Shown: in pieces, positions 11,762-21,984 of the stretch
How positions within the stretch are numbered: the stretch's first letter is position 1
How the letters are laid out: each line of letters begins with the position of its first letter
Assembly (NCBI GenBank): GCA_037179515.1
Contig: JAXCGZ010019245.1
Location: 7,501-71,500, forward strand
Direction: 5' to 3'
Length of the DNA stretch: 64,000 bases
Origin: Halocaridina rubra
Lineage: Eukaryota > Arthropoda > Malacostraca > Decapoda > Atyidae
Position numbers and translations under genes: made by a program
The notes under the pieces: generated by a model
Told to the model about the DNA's origin: nothing
What the model saw: the letters and a program-made list of their open reading frames with translations, nothing else
Database searches by the model: none

Positions 11762-11906
11762 AAATGGCTGGATTGCATCAATGACGACCTGAGGTCTAAA
11801 GGTTTTTTGGGTGATGAGGCATGGGACAGGAACATATGGAGAACACTGGCCGGAAACATCGACCCCACATAAAAGTGGGAAAAGTTTAGACGAAGAAGAA
11901 GACCTA
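11762..11906 (+). mobile_element. RTE-type LINE 3' end fragment
   Basis: GATTGCATCAATGACGACCT, GGTGATGAGG, CATGGGACAGGAACATATGG and AACATCGACCCCACATAAAA run to a GAAGAAGAAG tail. This is the same 3' end as the copy at 36841-37766, severely 5'-truncated. Confidence 0.85.
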
Positions 11907-12047
11907 AATAACACACATTATTATTAATTAAAGTTATCATAAAAAATTCCGTCTTGGAAAGAGTTAATCTGATATATTAACTAAATTACCATCATTCCAA
12001 TTAAAGTCACGTGCAATATATATTGCGAGAATAAGTTGTTCTGTCTT

Positions 12048-12052
12048 AAAAA
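12048..12052 (-). terminator. Pol III terminator of tRNA-Trp
   Basis: A T5 run on the minus strand lies about 35 nt after the tRNA 3' end. Confidence 0.5.
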
Positions 12053-12086
12053 TTCTCCTCTGCACAGAGAGAGAGTGAGGAGGATG

Positions 12087-12158
12087 TGACCCCGGAGTGA
12101 CTCGAACACCCAGCCTTCTGATCTGGAGTCAGACGCGCTACCATTGCGCCACGAGGCC
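12087..12158 (-). tRNA. tRNA-Trp (CCA)
   Basis: This is a 72-nt cloverleaf. The acceptor GGCCTCG pairs with CGGGGTC using G-T wobbles. It has a box A TGGCGCAATGG, an anticodon stem TCTGA/TCAGA around loop CTCCAGA with anticodon CCA, a box B GTTCGAGTC and a discriminator A. Confidence 0.93.
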
Positions 12159-12234
12159 AACTGTGGATGAGAAGTCCACTATTAGAATTTTCTCTCTCTC
12201 GGGCCCGGTCAGCTCTTTGGGTATCGTTTCGTGT

Positions 12235-12487
12235 CGTAATGAGGCCCTATGAATGGGGGTGGATGGAGCTGGGGGATTAAGATGTTTGTATAGTGCGTAA
12301 TGTAGTTTTTTGTCCGATGTTCTGTCCTAATTAGTCCCCTTGAATGGTGGTGAACGGACGGGTGGGAGCTGGGGGATTAAGATATGTTCGTTATACAAGT
12401 AATGTATTTTTGTCCGATGATCTGTTATAATTAGTCCCTATGAATGGGAGTGGACGGACGAGTTGAAGCTGGGGGACTAAGATATGT
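12235..12487 (-). repeat. Three tandem SINE-1 tail units, about 90 bp
   Basis: Three successive units carry CCTATGAATGGGGGTGGA, then GAGCTGGGGGATTAAGATAT and TTTTTGTCCGATG. A short SINE tail plus flank has been amplified in tandem. Confidence 0.8.
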
Positions 12488-12580
12488 TTATTTTACATGA
12501 TATATTTGTTCGAATATTGTTACTTTTGTTTATTGTATTTTTTTACGTCTTTTTTTTCTATATTTCGTTTTTTCTGTCGA

Positions 12581-12581
<1 letters not shown>

Positions 12582-12677
<96 letters not shown>
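12582..12677. repeat. (TA)n then (TG)n microsatellite
   Basis: About 41 TA units are followed by about 7 TG units, directly abutting the LINE-A 3' tail. Confidence 0.97.
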
Positions 12678-12995
12678 ATTACCTAATTGTGTTTACGGGA
12701 AAGAGCCCAAAGCTCGTATCTTCCCGTCTCCTGATCGGTTCCATTTTAGACTTAGTGATACTTATCGTACCTGTCCTTAAAACTATGGATTGAGATAGTG
12801 ATTACCTAATTGTGTTTACGGGAAAGAGCCCAAAGCTCGTATCTTCCCGTCTCCTGATCGGTTCCATTTTATACTTAGTGATACTTATCATACCTGTCCT
12901 TAAAACTATGGATTGAGGTAGCATTAACTACCTCCTCGCTTAGCGAATTCCAATTATCAACTACGCTTACACTGAAAAAGTATTTCCTTACCTCC
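12678..12995 (-). mobile_element. CR1-type LINE-A 3' tails, two tandem pieces
   Basis: The sequence ATTACCTAATTGTGTTTACG and GGAAAGAGCCCAAAGCTCGT occurs twice (12678 and 12801). The second continues into the C-terminal coding part around AGCGAATTCCAATTATC. Reverse-complemented, this is the end of the element seen complete at 17478-17940. Confidence 0.85.
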
Positions 12996-12998
12996 TGT

Positions 12999-13040
12999 GT
13001 GTGTGTGTGTGTGTGATTGTGTGTGTGTGTGTGTGTGTAT
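12999..13040. repeat. (TG)n microsatellite
   Basis: An interrupted TG array replaces the LINE coding sequence right after CTTACCTCC. Confidence 0.95.
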
Positions 13041-13970
13041 TATATACAGGAGATAATACGAATTATTATTAATCTAATTAGCTACGTTTTGCAAAGAATA
13101 ATATAAAAAAAGACATTATATAAACAATTTATGTATGAAAAACACTTCATACAAAAAACATACGTGTAAAAAATACATTATTCAAGATATCAATGCATAC
13201 AGCATACAGAAAATTTATGTCTGAAATATATATGCAAAAACATTTATGTGTGAGAGGACATGTAATAGAAAATTTTTGCTTCAAAACATGTTAGTCGAAA
13301 AGTTGTTTAAATGAATTATAATAATAATAATAATAATTATTATTATTATTATTATTATTATTGTGAGAGATAAGAAAAAAACAGACGCCCAAAAACTCGA
13401 TTTTATGAAAATTTATGTGTAAAAACACACATGTTCTCACTGAGTTTCGAACCCGGTGGTTGAAATGATGTTATTTGAGTGTATGTGCAAAGAAAATTCG
13501 TAAAAATTATTATTTTAATTTATTTGCGGAGTAAAAATTACGAATTAATTTTATTTTAACATAAGAGTAAGAATTGTTTGTATAGAAACGCTACTAATTT
13601 ATTTGTGTATTATCTGTTCACTTGAGTGGATTCGAACTTGTAGCTTTTACGAAGCTAAATACGAAACAGACTTACGAAAAAAATTAATGAAAACGAGATC
13701 CAAAAAAACAAAAACAAAAATTTTGTTGTTCAAACTAATTTATTTGTTACATATTCACATGCAGGGATTCGAACTCCCATAGCACTCAAAACTTCTTCTT
13801 CTTCTTTTTAATGAATATTGTGTCCTTATTTAGGAACGAATTCATAACTGCACAAACGAAATTATTTGAAAAATGGTGAGAATAAAAGGAAAAGATCCCT
13901 GTTACTGATCAAATGGCTACAGCTACACTAAATATTCTTGGATATTCATTACATACCTTTTATTATCCCT
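13041..13970. other. AT-rich spacer
   Basis: It has AT-rich sequence with a facing (AAT)/(ATT) pair at 13318-13362 and several AAAATTTATG repeats. Three short stretches resemble tRNA box B remnants (TTTCGAACCCGG, GATTCGAAC). I see no gene. Confidence 0.45.
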
Positions 13971-13974
13971 TCAC

Positions 13975-14112
13975 ATCTGACTAGTCATTACACTCTCCAT
14001 TTCTGTTTCTCTTTGTTTTATGTATTCTTCGTGCCCAGGCCCGATAAGGGCTGTTTTATTTTTTTATTTTTTTTTTTTTGGCCCGTCTTGGTGTCGCAAT
14101 CGTAAGAAAAAG
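13975..14112 (+). repeat. SINE-4 copy sharing a LINE-type 3' tail
   Basis: CATTACACTCTCCATTTCTG, TTTATGTATTCTTCGTGCCC and GGCCCGATAAGGGC run into a T-rich stretch, then CCGTCTTGGTGTCGCAATCG. The same body is at 25065-25375 and 32440-32710 on the minus strand. Confidence 0.7.
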
Positions 14113-14184
14113 TCTAATTTTCTAATATTCTGCAAATTCTAGAGAAAAGATTCGAACTCGCGATGCTTCCACTCAACCCGCAAC

Positions 14185-14190
14185 AAAAAA
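14185..14190 (-). terminator. Pol III terminator of tRNA-Ile
   Basis: A T6 run on the minus strand starts 7 nt after the tRNA 3' end. Confidence 0.7.
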
Positions 14191-14196
14191 GTCACA

Positions 14197-14289
14197 TGCC
14201 CCTGGTGAGGCTCGAACTCACAACCCCGGCATAGCTCAAGTCTTACTGTCTTATAAGTACCGTGCGCTAACCGATTGCGCCACAGGGGC
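14197..14289 (-). tRNA. tRNA-Ile (TAT) with a 19-nt intron
   Basis: The acceptor GCCCCTG pairs with CAGGGGC, and the discriminator is A. The anticodon stem CGGTA/TGCCG encloses CTTATA, then a 19-nt intron at the canonical position after base 37 (AGACAGTAAGACTTGAGCT). Box B is GTTCGAGCC. Ile-TAT genes in animals commonly carry an intron here. Confidence 0.93.
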
Positions 14290-14329
14290 CTAGTGGCGGA
14301 GGGTAGCCCTACACACAAAATCATTCATT

Positions 14330-14990
14330 CCACTCTGACACGTAAACGTAAAAGAATGAAAAAAATTACCTTCGTCTTATTGATACGTTCATGCCCTTTG
14401 GGGGTGTTTCACAAACACGTAAAATGGTCTTTAAAATGATATAGGATTAGGCGAAGGTGTATCCAACAAAATCATTCATTCCACTCTGACACGTAAACGT
14501 AAAAGAATGAAAAACTTACCTTCGACTTATTGATACGCTCATGCCCTTTGGGGTGTTTCACAAACACGTAAAATGGTCTTTAAAATGATATATGATTAGA
14601 CAATCATTCATTCCACTCTGACAAGTAAACGTAAAAGGATGAAAACTTATCTTCGTCTTATTGATACGTTCATGCCCTTTGGGGTGTTTCACAAACACGT
14701 AAAATGGTTTTTAAAATTATATAGGATTAGACGAAGGTTTACCTTCGTCTTATTGATACGTTCATGCCCTTTGGGGTGTTTCACAAACACGTAAAATGGT
14801 CTTTAAAATTATATATTAATAGACAAAGTGTATCCAAGTTTCCTGTCAACAATTCAGCATTTTTTAAGTTGAATTTTAGGTTGCAATGTTCGATTCAAGG
14901 AAAATATTTGACTCTAAGGTTTATTATCTTTGTCTTATTTATACGTTCATGCCCTCTGGGGTGCTTCACAAACACTTAAAATGATAAATA
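14330..14990. repeat. Tandem repeat, about 90-140 bp, five copies
   Basis: Each unit holds CTTATTGATACGTTCATGCC, CTTTGGGGTGTTTCACAAAC and ACGTAAAATGG. The first three also hold TCATTCATTCCACTCTGACA. The array starts just upstream of tRNA-Ile. Confidence 0.9.
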
Positions 14991-14999
14991 ATATGGTAC

Positions 15000-15310
15000 A
15001 AAGGTTTATACCAGAATTCTGCTGGGATAGACAGCAATATTTGAGGTTTATATATTGTAGGTTGAGACTAAAATGTTGGTATTTGAGGTTATATATTGGA
15101 GGTTGAGACTGAAATGTTGGTTTTCCAAGTTAAATATTTGAATTAGAGGTTTATCTTTCTCTTCGTATTTAAGCGTTCAAGCCACTTACGGTGGTTGACA
15201 AACATGGAAAATGATAAACAATAAGACGGAAACCTATGATCAAACTTTCTGTTAGGATAGACAACAATACCGAGGTCAATATATTGAATTTTTATATTAA
15301 AATGTTGGCT
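15000..15310. other. Spacer with degenerate repeat units
   Basis: GAGGTTTATATATTG, with GAGACTAAAATGTTGG, is repeated loosely. It looks like a decayed continuation of the preceding array. No gene is seen. Confidence 0.5.
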
Positions 15311-15320
15311 TAAAGTTATA

Positions 15321-15721
15321 GGGTGTCCACAAAGTCTGGGTACATAGGAAATTTCACTATGCAGACCTATTCAATCGAGTTCACCTGAATTTTGTAAAGC
15401 GCATCAAATTATGCTTTGAAAATGATGGAAATCATATTGAAAATATTATTTATTAACATTAGATTTAAATAAAATTGTTTTGTTTTAAAAGTATGTGTTA
15501 ATCTCCCGTGTATCCAGATGAAGTCTGGGTACACAGGAGATTAACACATACTTTTAAAACAAAACAATTTTATTTAAATCTAATGTTAATAAATAATATT
15601 TTCAATATGATTTCCATTATTTTCAAAGCATAATTTGATGCGCTTTACAAAATTCAGGTGAACTCAATTGAATAGGTCTGCATAGTGAAATTTCCTATGT
15701 ACCCAGACTTTGTGGACACCC
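15321..15721. mobile_element. 401-bp foldback element with TA flanks
   Basis: The two arms of about 195 bp are near-perfect inverted complements meeting at a 5-nt loop (CCAGA-TGAAG-TCTGG, near 15516-15530). Each terminus starts GGGTGTCCACAAAGTCTGGG and is flanked by TA (15319-15320 and 15722-15723), the target duplication of Tc1/mariner-type elements. No transposase is present, so it would be a non-autonomous MITE. The motif AAGTCTGGGTACA occurs both at the tips and at the centre. Confidence 0.9.
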
Positions 15722-15819
15722 TATATGAATCCGGGGTTATCATTGTTGTTGTATTCATAAGTTTAGAATTCCCTGGAGGGGCTCTTTCCCTCATCCAAAT
15801 CCAGCGATGTCTTTCCCCT

Positions 15820-15882
15820 TCCTGCACCCTCTTCTTCGTCCACATCTTTTCCCACTTTTATGTGGGGTCGATGTCACCTTCC
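15820..15882 (-). mobile_element. RTE-type LINE 3' tip
   Basis: CTCTTCTTCGTCCACATCTT and TTCCCACTTTTATGTGGGG match the reverse-complemented 3' end of the element at 36841. Confidence 0.75.
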
Positions 15883-16378
15883 TGCACCCATCCCTGTCAT
15901 ATCCACTGACGTGCTGTGGAGACAAAAAAAAATTGAGGTGCAAAAAAGAAAAAAACACAAAGATATATCGAACGATATAGTATTTACAATCACAAACAAA
16001 AAATATCCACCGTCCTGGAGGGTTTTTTCCCCTTATTCTTACGTCTACCACGCCCAAATTCCCTTATAGCCCGCTTCACGCGAGGGTTCCCCTCTACCTG
16101 AGTATGCCTTGTTGAATTTGAAGCTCTGTACTATCAAAACATAACTTAAAATACCTGAAGAGCAATGTTAAACTTCTTGAAGTCCAAACTCCACAAAAAA
16201 ACTAAACTCATAGCATCCACCCATAAATCCCAAACATCCTTCCATTTGTTTCCACCCCCCCAAATTGGGACTAATAGTGCTACATTAAACAAAAAAGAAG
16301 CAAATAGCATAAAAGTTTGTTGATATTGAGCAGATGAAGTCATTATTCGATTGCAGTATTTTTTTCTTTGGGTCGTGT

Positions 16379-16380
<2 letters not shown>
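15883..16380. other. Spacer, no gene recognised
   Basis: Mixed-composition DNA with a short SINE-1-like patch (CCACCCCCCCAAATTGGGACTAATAG) near 16250-16272. No coding signal is seen. Confidence 0.4.

Positions 16381-16421
<41 letters not shown>
16381..16421. repeat. Poly-T tract, 41 bp
   Basis: An uninterrupted T41 is followed by CCCAGGTCCTGGTGTCA. That resembles the reverse of the SINE-4/LINE tail layout, so it may be the poly-A end of a retroelement. Confidence 0.8.
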
Positions 16422-16469
16422 CCCAGGTCCTGGTGTCATTTGCCCATATCAGTTTATCTTTCATAATCC

Positions 16470-16700
16470 TGGTGGTGTTGAAAGATATTTTCTGTCCGGC
16501 ATGAATAATTTTCTTCCACAGTCCAAATTAGAAAAAAAAAAAACTCAAAAGTCTGGAAAATAATGGTGATTATTCTTTCGAACCCAAAGGTATTTTTATG
16601 TCCAGCATGAATAATTTTATTCCTTAGTCCAAATTGAAAACCCCCAAAAGCCTGGAAAATAATGTTGATTATGCCTTCGAACCCAAAAGTATTAAAATAA
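16470..16700. repeat. Direct duplication, about 117 bp
   Basis: Two copies hold GGCATGAATAATTTT, CAGTCCAAATT, GTCTGGAAAATAATG and CTTTCGAACCCAAA. Confidence 0.8.
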
Positions 16701-16739
16701 TTTTACCCAATAGCAAAACAAACAAGACTTTAATTACAG

Positions 16740-16860
16740 ACATTCATACCTTGCAATGGAAGGGTATTGATGAAAATGAACCACAGAACAGAAATAGATG
16801 GAGACGACTCATTCACAACGGCGACCCCATATAAAAATGGATCAAAGCTGAGAAGATACA
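16740..16860 (+). mobile_element. RTE-type LINE 3' end, second lineage
   Basis: The reading frame ends RNRWRRLIHNGDPI followed by a stop and KWIKAEK, a typical RTE C-terminus. It is severely 5'-truncated. Confidence 0.7.
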
Positions 16861-17450
16861 AGGTAATTCTATAATATAGCCTATATATATCAAAGTAATT
16901 TTGCTCTGTAAGAAAACAACTTGCTTGGGAAATTTACTTTGTCTTGAAATAGAACTTTTCAAGATTTTACATATAGCCAAAGTCTTTAAAGTAATTTTAC
17001 TCTGTTGCCAAAACTCCATCAATATAATTTTTCCCTAGACTCAATTTTTTTTTTCTTCCCAGCAAGAACTGTCAAGGAAATTTTACCTTATAACCAAAAA
17101 CTATCAAGGAATTCCATTCAATTATCATTAATTATCTAATTTATTTTGCCTCTAACCGCTCTCAAATTAATTTTTCCTTTTCTTTTAACAATGAACTTCC
17201 AAGGAAATTGTCGTCCCAACCCATAAACTATCAAGGGAATTTTACCTTGCAATTATAATCGTTAAGGAAATTTTACCCTAATACCAAAAATAGTCATGGA
17301 GATTTTACCGTAGTATCAAAACTAAAGGAAATTTCACCATATAGCGAGAATTCCATGAAGGAAATTTAACTTTAGAACCCTAACCTGCCTTGTAATTTTT
17401 AGTCTCTAGCCAAGAACCAAAGGAAATTTTACTCTAGAACGAAACGAAAA
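16861..17450. repeat. Minisatellite, about 36 bp, diverged
   Basis: About 14 units have the form CCAAAAACTATCAAGGAAAT with TTTACCTT. Divergence is high. Confidence 0.75.
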
Positions 17451-17477
17451 AAAAAAGTTTGTGTTATTACCGAATTG

Positions 17478-17965
17478 TGATTACCTACTTGTGTTTACGG
17501 GAAAGAGCCCAAAGCTCGTATCTTCCCGTCTCCTGACCGGTTCCATTTTATACTTAGTGATACTTATCATATCTGTCCTTAAAACTATGGATTGAGATAC
17601 CATTAACTACCTCCTCGCTTAGCGAATTCCAATTATCAACTACTCTTACACTGAAAAAGTATTTCCTTACATCCTGCAAAGAACTTTTCTTACGAAGCTT
17701 CAAACTATGACCTCTAGTTCTAGAGCCAGCCATATCAAAATATCGATCCCTATCCACTCTATCATAACCATGAAGGAATTTAAAGACTGTCACCATATCC
17801 CCCCTCACTCTTCTAGCTTCGAGTGATGGTAAGTCTAATTCCCTCAGCCTCTCATCATAACTGAGATTGCGTATTTCTGGCACCAGTTTCGTGGCATGTC
17901 TTTGAACGTTTTCAAGCTTAGCTATGTGCTTTTTCAAGTGTGGATTCCAAAAGGGGGCTGCATAT
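17478..17965 (-). mobile_element. CR1-type LINE-A, 3' part with clean frame
   Basis: The frame at 17937-17554 encodes the RT C-terminal region with RRVRGDMVTVFKFLHG, SRTRGHSLKLRKK and YFFSVRVVDNWNSLSEEVVN. This matches the CR1-clade pattern (RTRG-HKLK, FFTVRV-WN-LP-EVV). It is the least disrupted version of this segment in the window and serves as reference for the interrupted copy at 45.4-47.5 kb. The 3' tail reads GGGAAAGAGCCC reversed, then AATTAGGTAATCAC in related copies. Confidence 0.88.
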
Positions 17966-17975
17966 TCGAGTTTTG

Positions 17976-17977
<2 letters not shown>

Positions 17978-18010
<33 letters not shown>
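17978..18010. repeat. (TG)n microsatellite
   Basis: About 16 TG units sit between two LINE-A fragments. Confidence 0.95.
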
Positions 18011-18011
<1 letters not shown>

Positions 18012-18156
18012 TTACCTAATTGTGTTTACGGGAAAGAGCCCAAAGCTCGTATCTTCCCGTCTCCTGATCGGTTCCATTTTATACTTAGTGATACTTATCA
18101 TACCTGTCCTTAAAACTATGGATTGAGATAGCATTAACTACCTCCTCGCTGTGTGA
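18009..18156 (-). mobile_element. LINE-A 3' tail fragment
   Basis: ATTACCTAATTGTGTTTACG through CATTAACTACCTCCTCGCT repeats the tail in the same orientation as 17478. Confidence 0.88.
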
Positions 18157-18389
18157 AATGTGACTATTGTCCCGAATTGGAGAAATGAAAAGATTAACTT
18201 ATATGACAAGCTATTAGCCAGAGGTTTCAACCCAACTTTACCCAACCGGACTTAACCTAACCAAAGCCACAATATGACCTAATTCAAACCAACACTTCAG
18301 CCTAACCTGTCCAAACCTATATTAATTAGCAAAATACGAATGACGTAAATACAAACTTGTTTTTAGTTTATGATCATCTGTAATCTTCT

Positions 18390-18610
18390 AAAGGGGGGTT
18401 TACACGGTCAAACGGTTCGTCGAACGCGGTTCGACAGACAAGTGTTTGAAGTTATATTCGAACGTGTGAACGGGGTATTTGGTTGTCGAACACGTTCGAC
18501 AAATAAGTTATATATAGTTTTTTTTTTTTACGCATCTGACGCGGTTCTGTGTATGGACTAGGATCCCGTACGGGATCCTAGCCATACAGAGAACCGCGTC
18601 AGTTGCGTTT
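18390..18610. mobile_element. Palindromic element with 24-bp perfect core
   Basis: Positions 18558-18581 are a perfect 24-bp palindrome centred on CCCGTACGGG. It is extended by arms 18530-18557 and 18582-18608 sharing TGACGCGGTTCT. Upstream, 18395-18505 is packed with GTTCGAC/GTCGAAC motifs and begins GGGGTTTACACGGTCAAACG, which resembles a DNA transposon end. No transposase is seen. Confidence 0.6.
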
Positions 18611-18959
18611 ATGAAATCCATTTGTGTGTCAAGCGAATCAGAGCAAAAAAAAAAAAAACGATAAAAATAAATTTTAAATATAACTTAACATCACTTTACA
18701 TCCAAACAAATAAAACACACAATTAGGTTTAATACTAATACGTTAAACCATTAATGCACCTATAAATATATCAGAATAAACCAATCCAACGAAGACCATT
18801 AACCGAGAAAATTCGTTGTAAAGATGACCAACTAGAGACACACACATGGGTCTTTTCCTCACACCGGCTTTTAATTTAACTAAAAGGTTGTTTATACCAC
18901 TGAACTTAAAATCATTGATGATTTAAAGTAAGGTTTATCAACACAACACAGTGATGCTT

Positions 18960-18960
<1 letters not shown>
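18611..18960. other. AT-rich spacer
   Basis: I see no gene or clear repeat. Confidence 0.5.
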
Positions 18961-19220
<260 letters not shown>

Positions 19221-19292
19221 ATCAAATAATCATCATCATTATTATTACCAAATTATATCCCATAAACTCTATAGCGGAAGAAACGAGAAAAC

Positions 19293-19298
19293 AAAAAA
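19293..19298 (-). terminator. Pol III terminator of tRNA-Val
   Basis: A T6 run on the minus strand starts 4 nt after the tRNA. Confidence 0.7.
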
Positions 19299-19301
19299 TT
19301 C

Positions 19302-19374
19302 TGTGCTCACCAGGGCTCGAACCTGGGACCTTCTGTGTGTTAGACAGATGTGATAACCACTACACCATGAGCAC
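19302..19374 (-). tRNA. tRNA-Val (AAC)
   Basis: The acceptor GTGCTCA pairs with TGAGCAC, and the discriminator is A. The D arm has TGGTGTAGTGG. The anticodon stem TCTGT/ACAGA encloses CTAACAC with anticodon AAC. Box B is GGTTCGAGCCC. Confidence 0.92.
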
Positions 19375-20095
19375 CCGTTAAGGAAGGTGTCAGAGAAATA
19401 TTATGAAACGAAATGCAGTTTATATGTATACGTGATGTATTTTATCCATATATAACGTATAGTATATGTATATGTATTTTAATATTGATTTCTTTTATAC
19501 ATCTTATTTAGTATTTGCCTTTAAACAAAATATACATAATGTATATATGTAACTTTGTGAAATTAATATGTACGAATGTGTAATTTCATATGTATATATT
19601 GTATATGTATCTATATATATTGATTTTATATATATTTTCATTATCATTTTTTATATACAGTATATGTATATGTGATTTCATGTGAAGTATGTATAAACTC
19701 ATGTATATATTTATGTGTATATTTAGTTATATATTTAAATTGTGATATTGATTGATATTATATTATTTAGTTTTTTTTTTTTGGTTCAAGCCAGGATAAC
19801 TGTGAAAGTTAAGCCCGGAACTGAATCATTATCAGGATTGTCAATATTATTGTAATTTTCAGTGTTTTTTTTTCCGGGCTAACAAGCTCCATTTGATTTA
19901 ATTGCCTATTATGTCAATACATTTTTTGAATTTGAATCTGAACTGAATTGGACACTGAAATGCGAATATTATAATGATTTTTTACTTTGAAGTGGTCAAT
20001 TTTCTTAGTATTTTGTTTCGGTTATGAACGATTTTTTAGAAGAAAAGAAAATACCACTAAATATCCAAATATCCTTTATAAATATAATAAAGGAA
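19375..20095. other. AT-rich spacer
   Basis: TATATGTATATG-type low-complexity DNA with one GC-richer hairpin-like patch at 19790-19880. No gene is seen. Confidence 0.5.
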
Positions 20096-21095
20096 ATTTT
20101 ATATAAAAAAAGACTACTTAATGGGCACAACAAAGGATTATTTATACAGGAGAGACTCCTTTGACACGATAAAGGAGTGTTTATACAAAAGAATCTCTAT
20201 CAAGACAGTGACAAAGGAATGTTTAAAAAGGAGAGTCTGTCATGGCTATTATAAAGGAATGTTTATCCCAGACAGACTCCTGTAAGGCCATGATAAAGGA
20301 ATAGTTATACAGATGAGGCAATTTCGTGGCCATTACAAAGGAATTTTAATACAGGAGCGCCTCTTTAAGGCAGTTCATGGAATTTTTATAAAAATGAGAC
20401 TCATTCATGGCCACAAAGGATTATTATACAGAAAAAAAACTTTATGGTCATTATAAAGAAATCTTTATACAATAAAGAGTCCTTTATTCCCATGATATAG
20501 GAATGTTTATACTTAAGAATCTCTTCCATGGTTTTTACAAAGGAGTTTTTACCGGAGAGTCACTTTCAAGGCCATATTAAGGAACCATTCTTAAAAAAAA
20601 AAAAATGCCCATCCCAAAGGAATGTTTAACCTGAAAAGACTCATTGGCCATAAAAAGAAAACTAGATTTATTAGAAAAGACTCTTTTCATGGCCATGATA
20701 AAGAAATGTCTATACAGTTCATGGCAATTACAAAGGAGTGCGTATACAGAAATAACTCCCTTATGGCTAGTACAAAGGTATGTTTATACAGCGATATCTC
20801 TTTCATTACATATAGAGGAATGTTTATTCCAATAAAGACTCCTTTATGGCTTGTACAAAGGAATGTTTATACAGAGGGGACTCATTCATTGCCACACATG
20901 ACAAAGAAATGATTATACAGTAAAGATTTAGACATGACTATTAAAAAAAATATATATATATACAGAATAGACTCCTTTCTCGCCATGAAAAAATGGGATA
21001 TGTATACAGAAAAGACTTATTCCTGGATATTACAAGGGAATATTTACACAGAAAAGACTCATTAGAGCCAGTACAAAGGAATGTTTACACATTAA
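20096..21095. repeat. Minisatellite, about 55-60 bp, about 16 units
   Basis: The unit core is AAAGGAATGTTTATACAG, then GAGACTC and CTTTATGGCCATTA. Many small indels are present. The overlapping open frames at 20622-20912 come from it. Confidence 0.88.
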
Positions 21096-21600
21096 GATCG
21101 GCAATTGTATTTTAGTCAAATATAAAGCAAACAAGGCCATAATTAAGATATGAAATGGTGTTTTCAGTCAAATTGAGAGAAAATAAGGCCATATTGAATT
21201 ATGAAATAGTGTATTAAGTCAAATATGAAGTGATGTTATTAGTCGAATATTAAGGAAACAAGGCTAAAATTATGATATAAAGTGGTTCTTTAGGTAAAAA
21301 ATATAAAGAATAATACAATAGCGTTTTGTAAGATACATCGCATAGACTTAAAACCAGGATTCGAACATGAGGTCATTTACATTGATGCTATTTTTCTTCT
21401 TTATCAGCAGATTCTCCATATTCAGATAGGGCTGCTGTATCTCCCTAGCTTATGGAGACTAGTAATGACCTTCTCTATTGATATGGGCCGGAGAGATTTT
21501 CCTTGTGGCACTTATCTCAGTGCCACGAGGCACTGAGTTACGCTGGTTTGCTCTATGAGTGATTGGATTAATAGAATATTTTATGTAAAAGAAAAGTAAA
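21096..21600. other. Spacer with short direct repeats
   Basis: At 21100-21290, units with GTCAAATATAAAG and AAACAAGGCCATAATT repeat three to four times. A dyad TTGTGGCACTTATCTCAGTG with GCCACGAGGCAC lies near 21505-21532. No gene is seen. Confidence 0.5.
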
Positions 21601-21704
21601 AGAATATATTATTTTGGACATTGCTAGGACTCGAACCTTAATAAGTCATAAGGCATACAACCTAAGACGTAAATATCGACTCAGAATGTGTCAACCCCTT
21701 GTTC

Positions 21705-21800
21705 GACCTTACTTCAGGGTGTTAGGAAGAGAATCCAACCTTAATACCCCAGCTGCAACCTGTCTTTCCGTCCTCGTTCGAATGGGGTTGAATAGATACA
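21705..21800 (+). repeat. SINE-1 body
   Basis: GTTAGGAAGAGAATCCAACC, TTAATACCCCAGCTGCAACC and TCGTTCGAATGGGGTTG match the family. Confidence 0.75.
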
Positions 21801-21836
21801 CAAAAGACGTCAAACACCATCTATGTGAAAAGTTAC

Positions 21837-21841
21837 AAAAA
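21837..21841 (-). terminator. Pol III terminator of tRNA-Arg
   Basis: A T5 run on the minus strand starts 10 nt past the tRNA 3' end. Confidence 0.65.
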
Positions 21842-21851
21842 GAATGTGAGC

Positions 21852-21924
21852 CGACCTTGCCAGGATTCGAACCTGGAATCTTCTGATCCGTAGTCAGACG
21901 CGTTATCCGTTGCGCCACAAGGCC
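21852..21924 (-). tRNA. tRNA-Arg (ACG)
   Basis: The acceptor GGCCTTG pairs with CAAGGTC (one G-T pair), and the discriminator is G. The anticodon stem TCTGA/TCAGA encloses CTACGGA with anticodon ACG. The T arm CCAGGTTCGAATCCTGG is perfect. Confidence 0.94.
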
Positions 21925-21984
21925 GTTGGATGGGAGAGTGAAGGAAATCTTGCCAGAGCTTCTTGGGAGCTCTGAACGTGGGGA

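Noticed and set aside
12484..12793. Open frames across TA, CT, ATT and TTC arrays (here and at 18951, 25333, 26762, 31420, 47430, 50097, 51490, 56477)
   Set aside because: They are read-through of dinucleotide or trinucleotide repeats (YIYI, SLSL, RERE) and are not genes.
21614..21886. 90-codon plus-strand frame across SINE-1 and tRNA-Arg
   Set aside because: It is the antisense shadow of a SINE and a tRNA gene.
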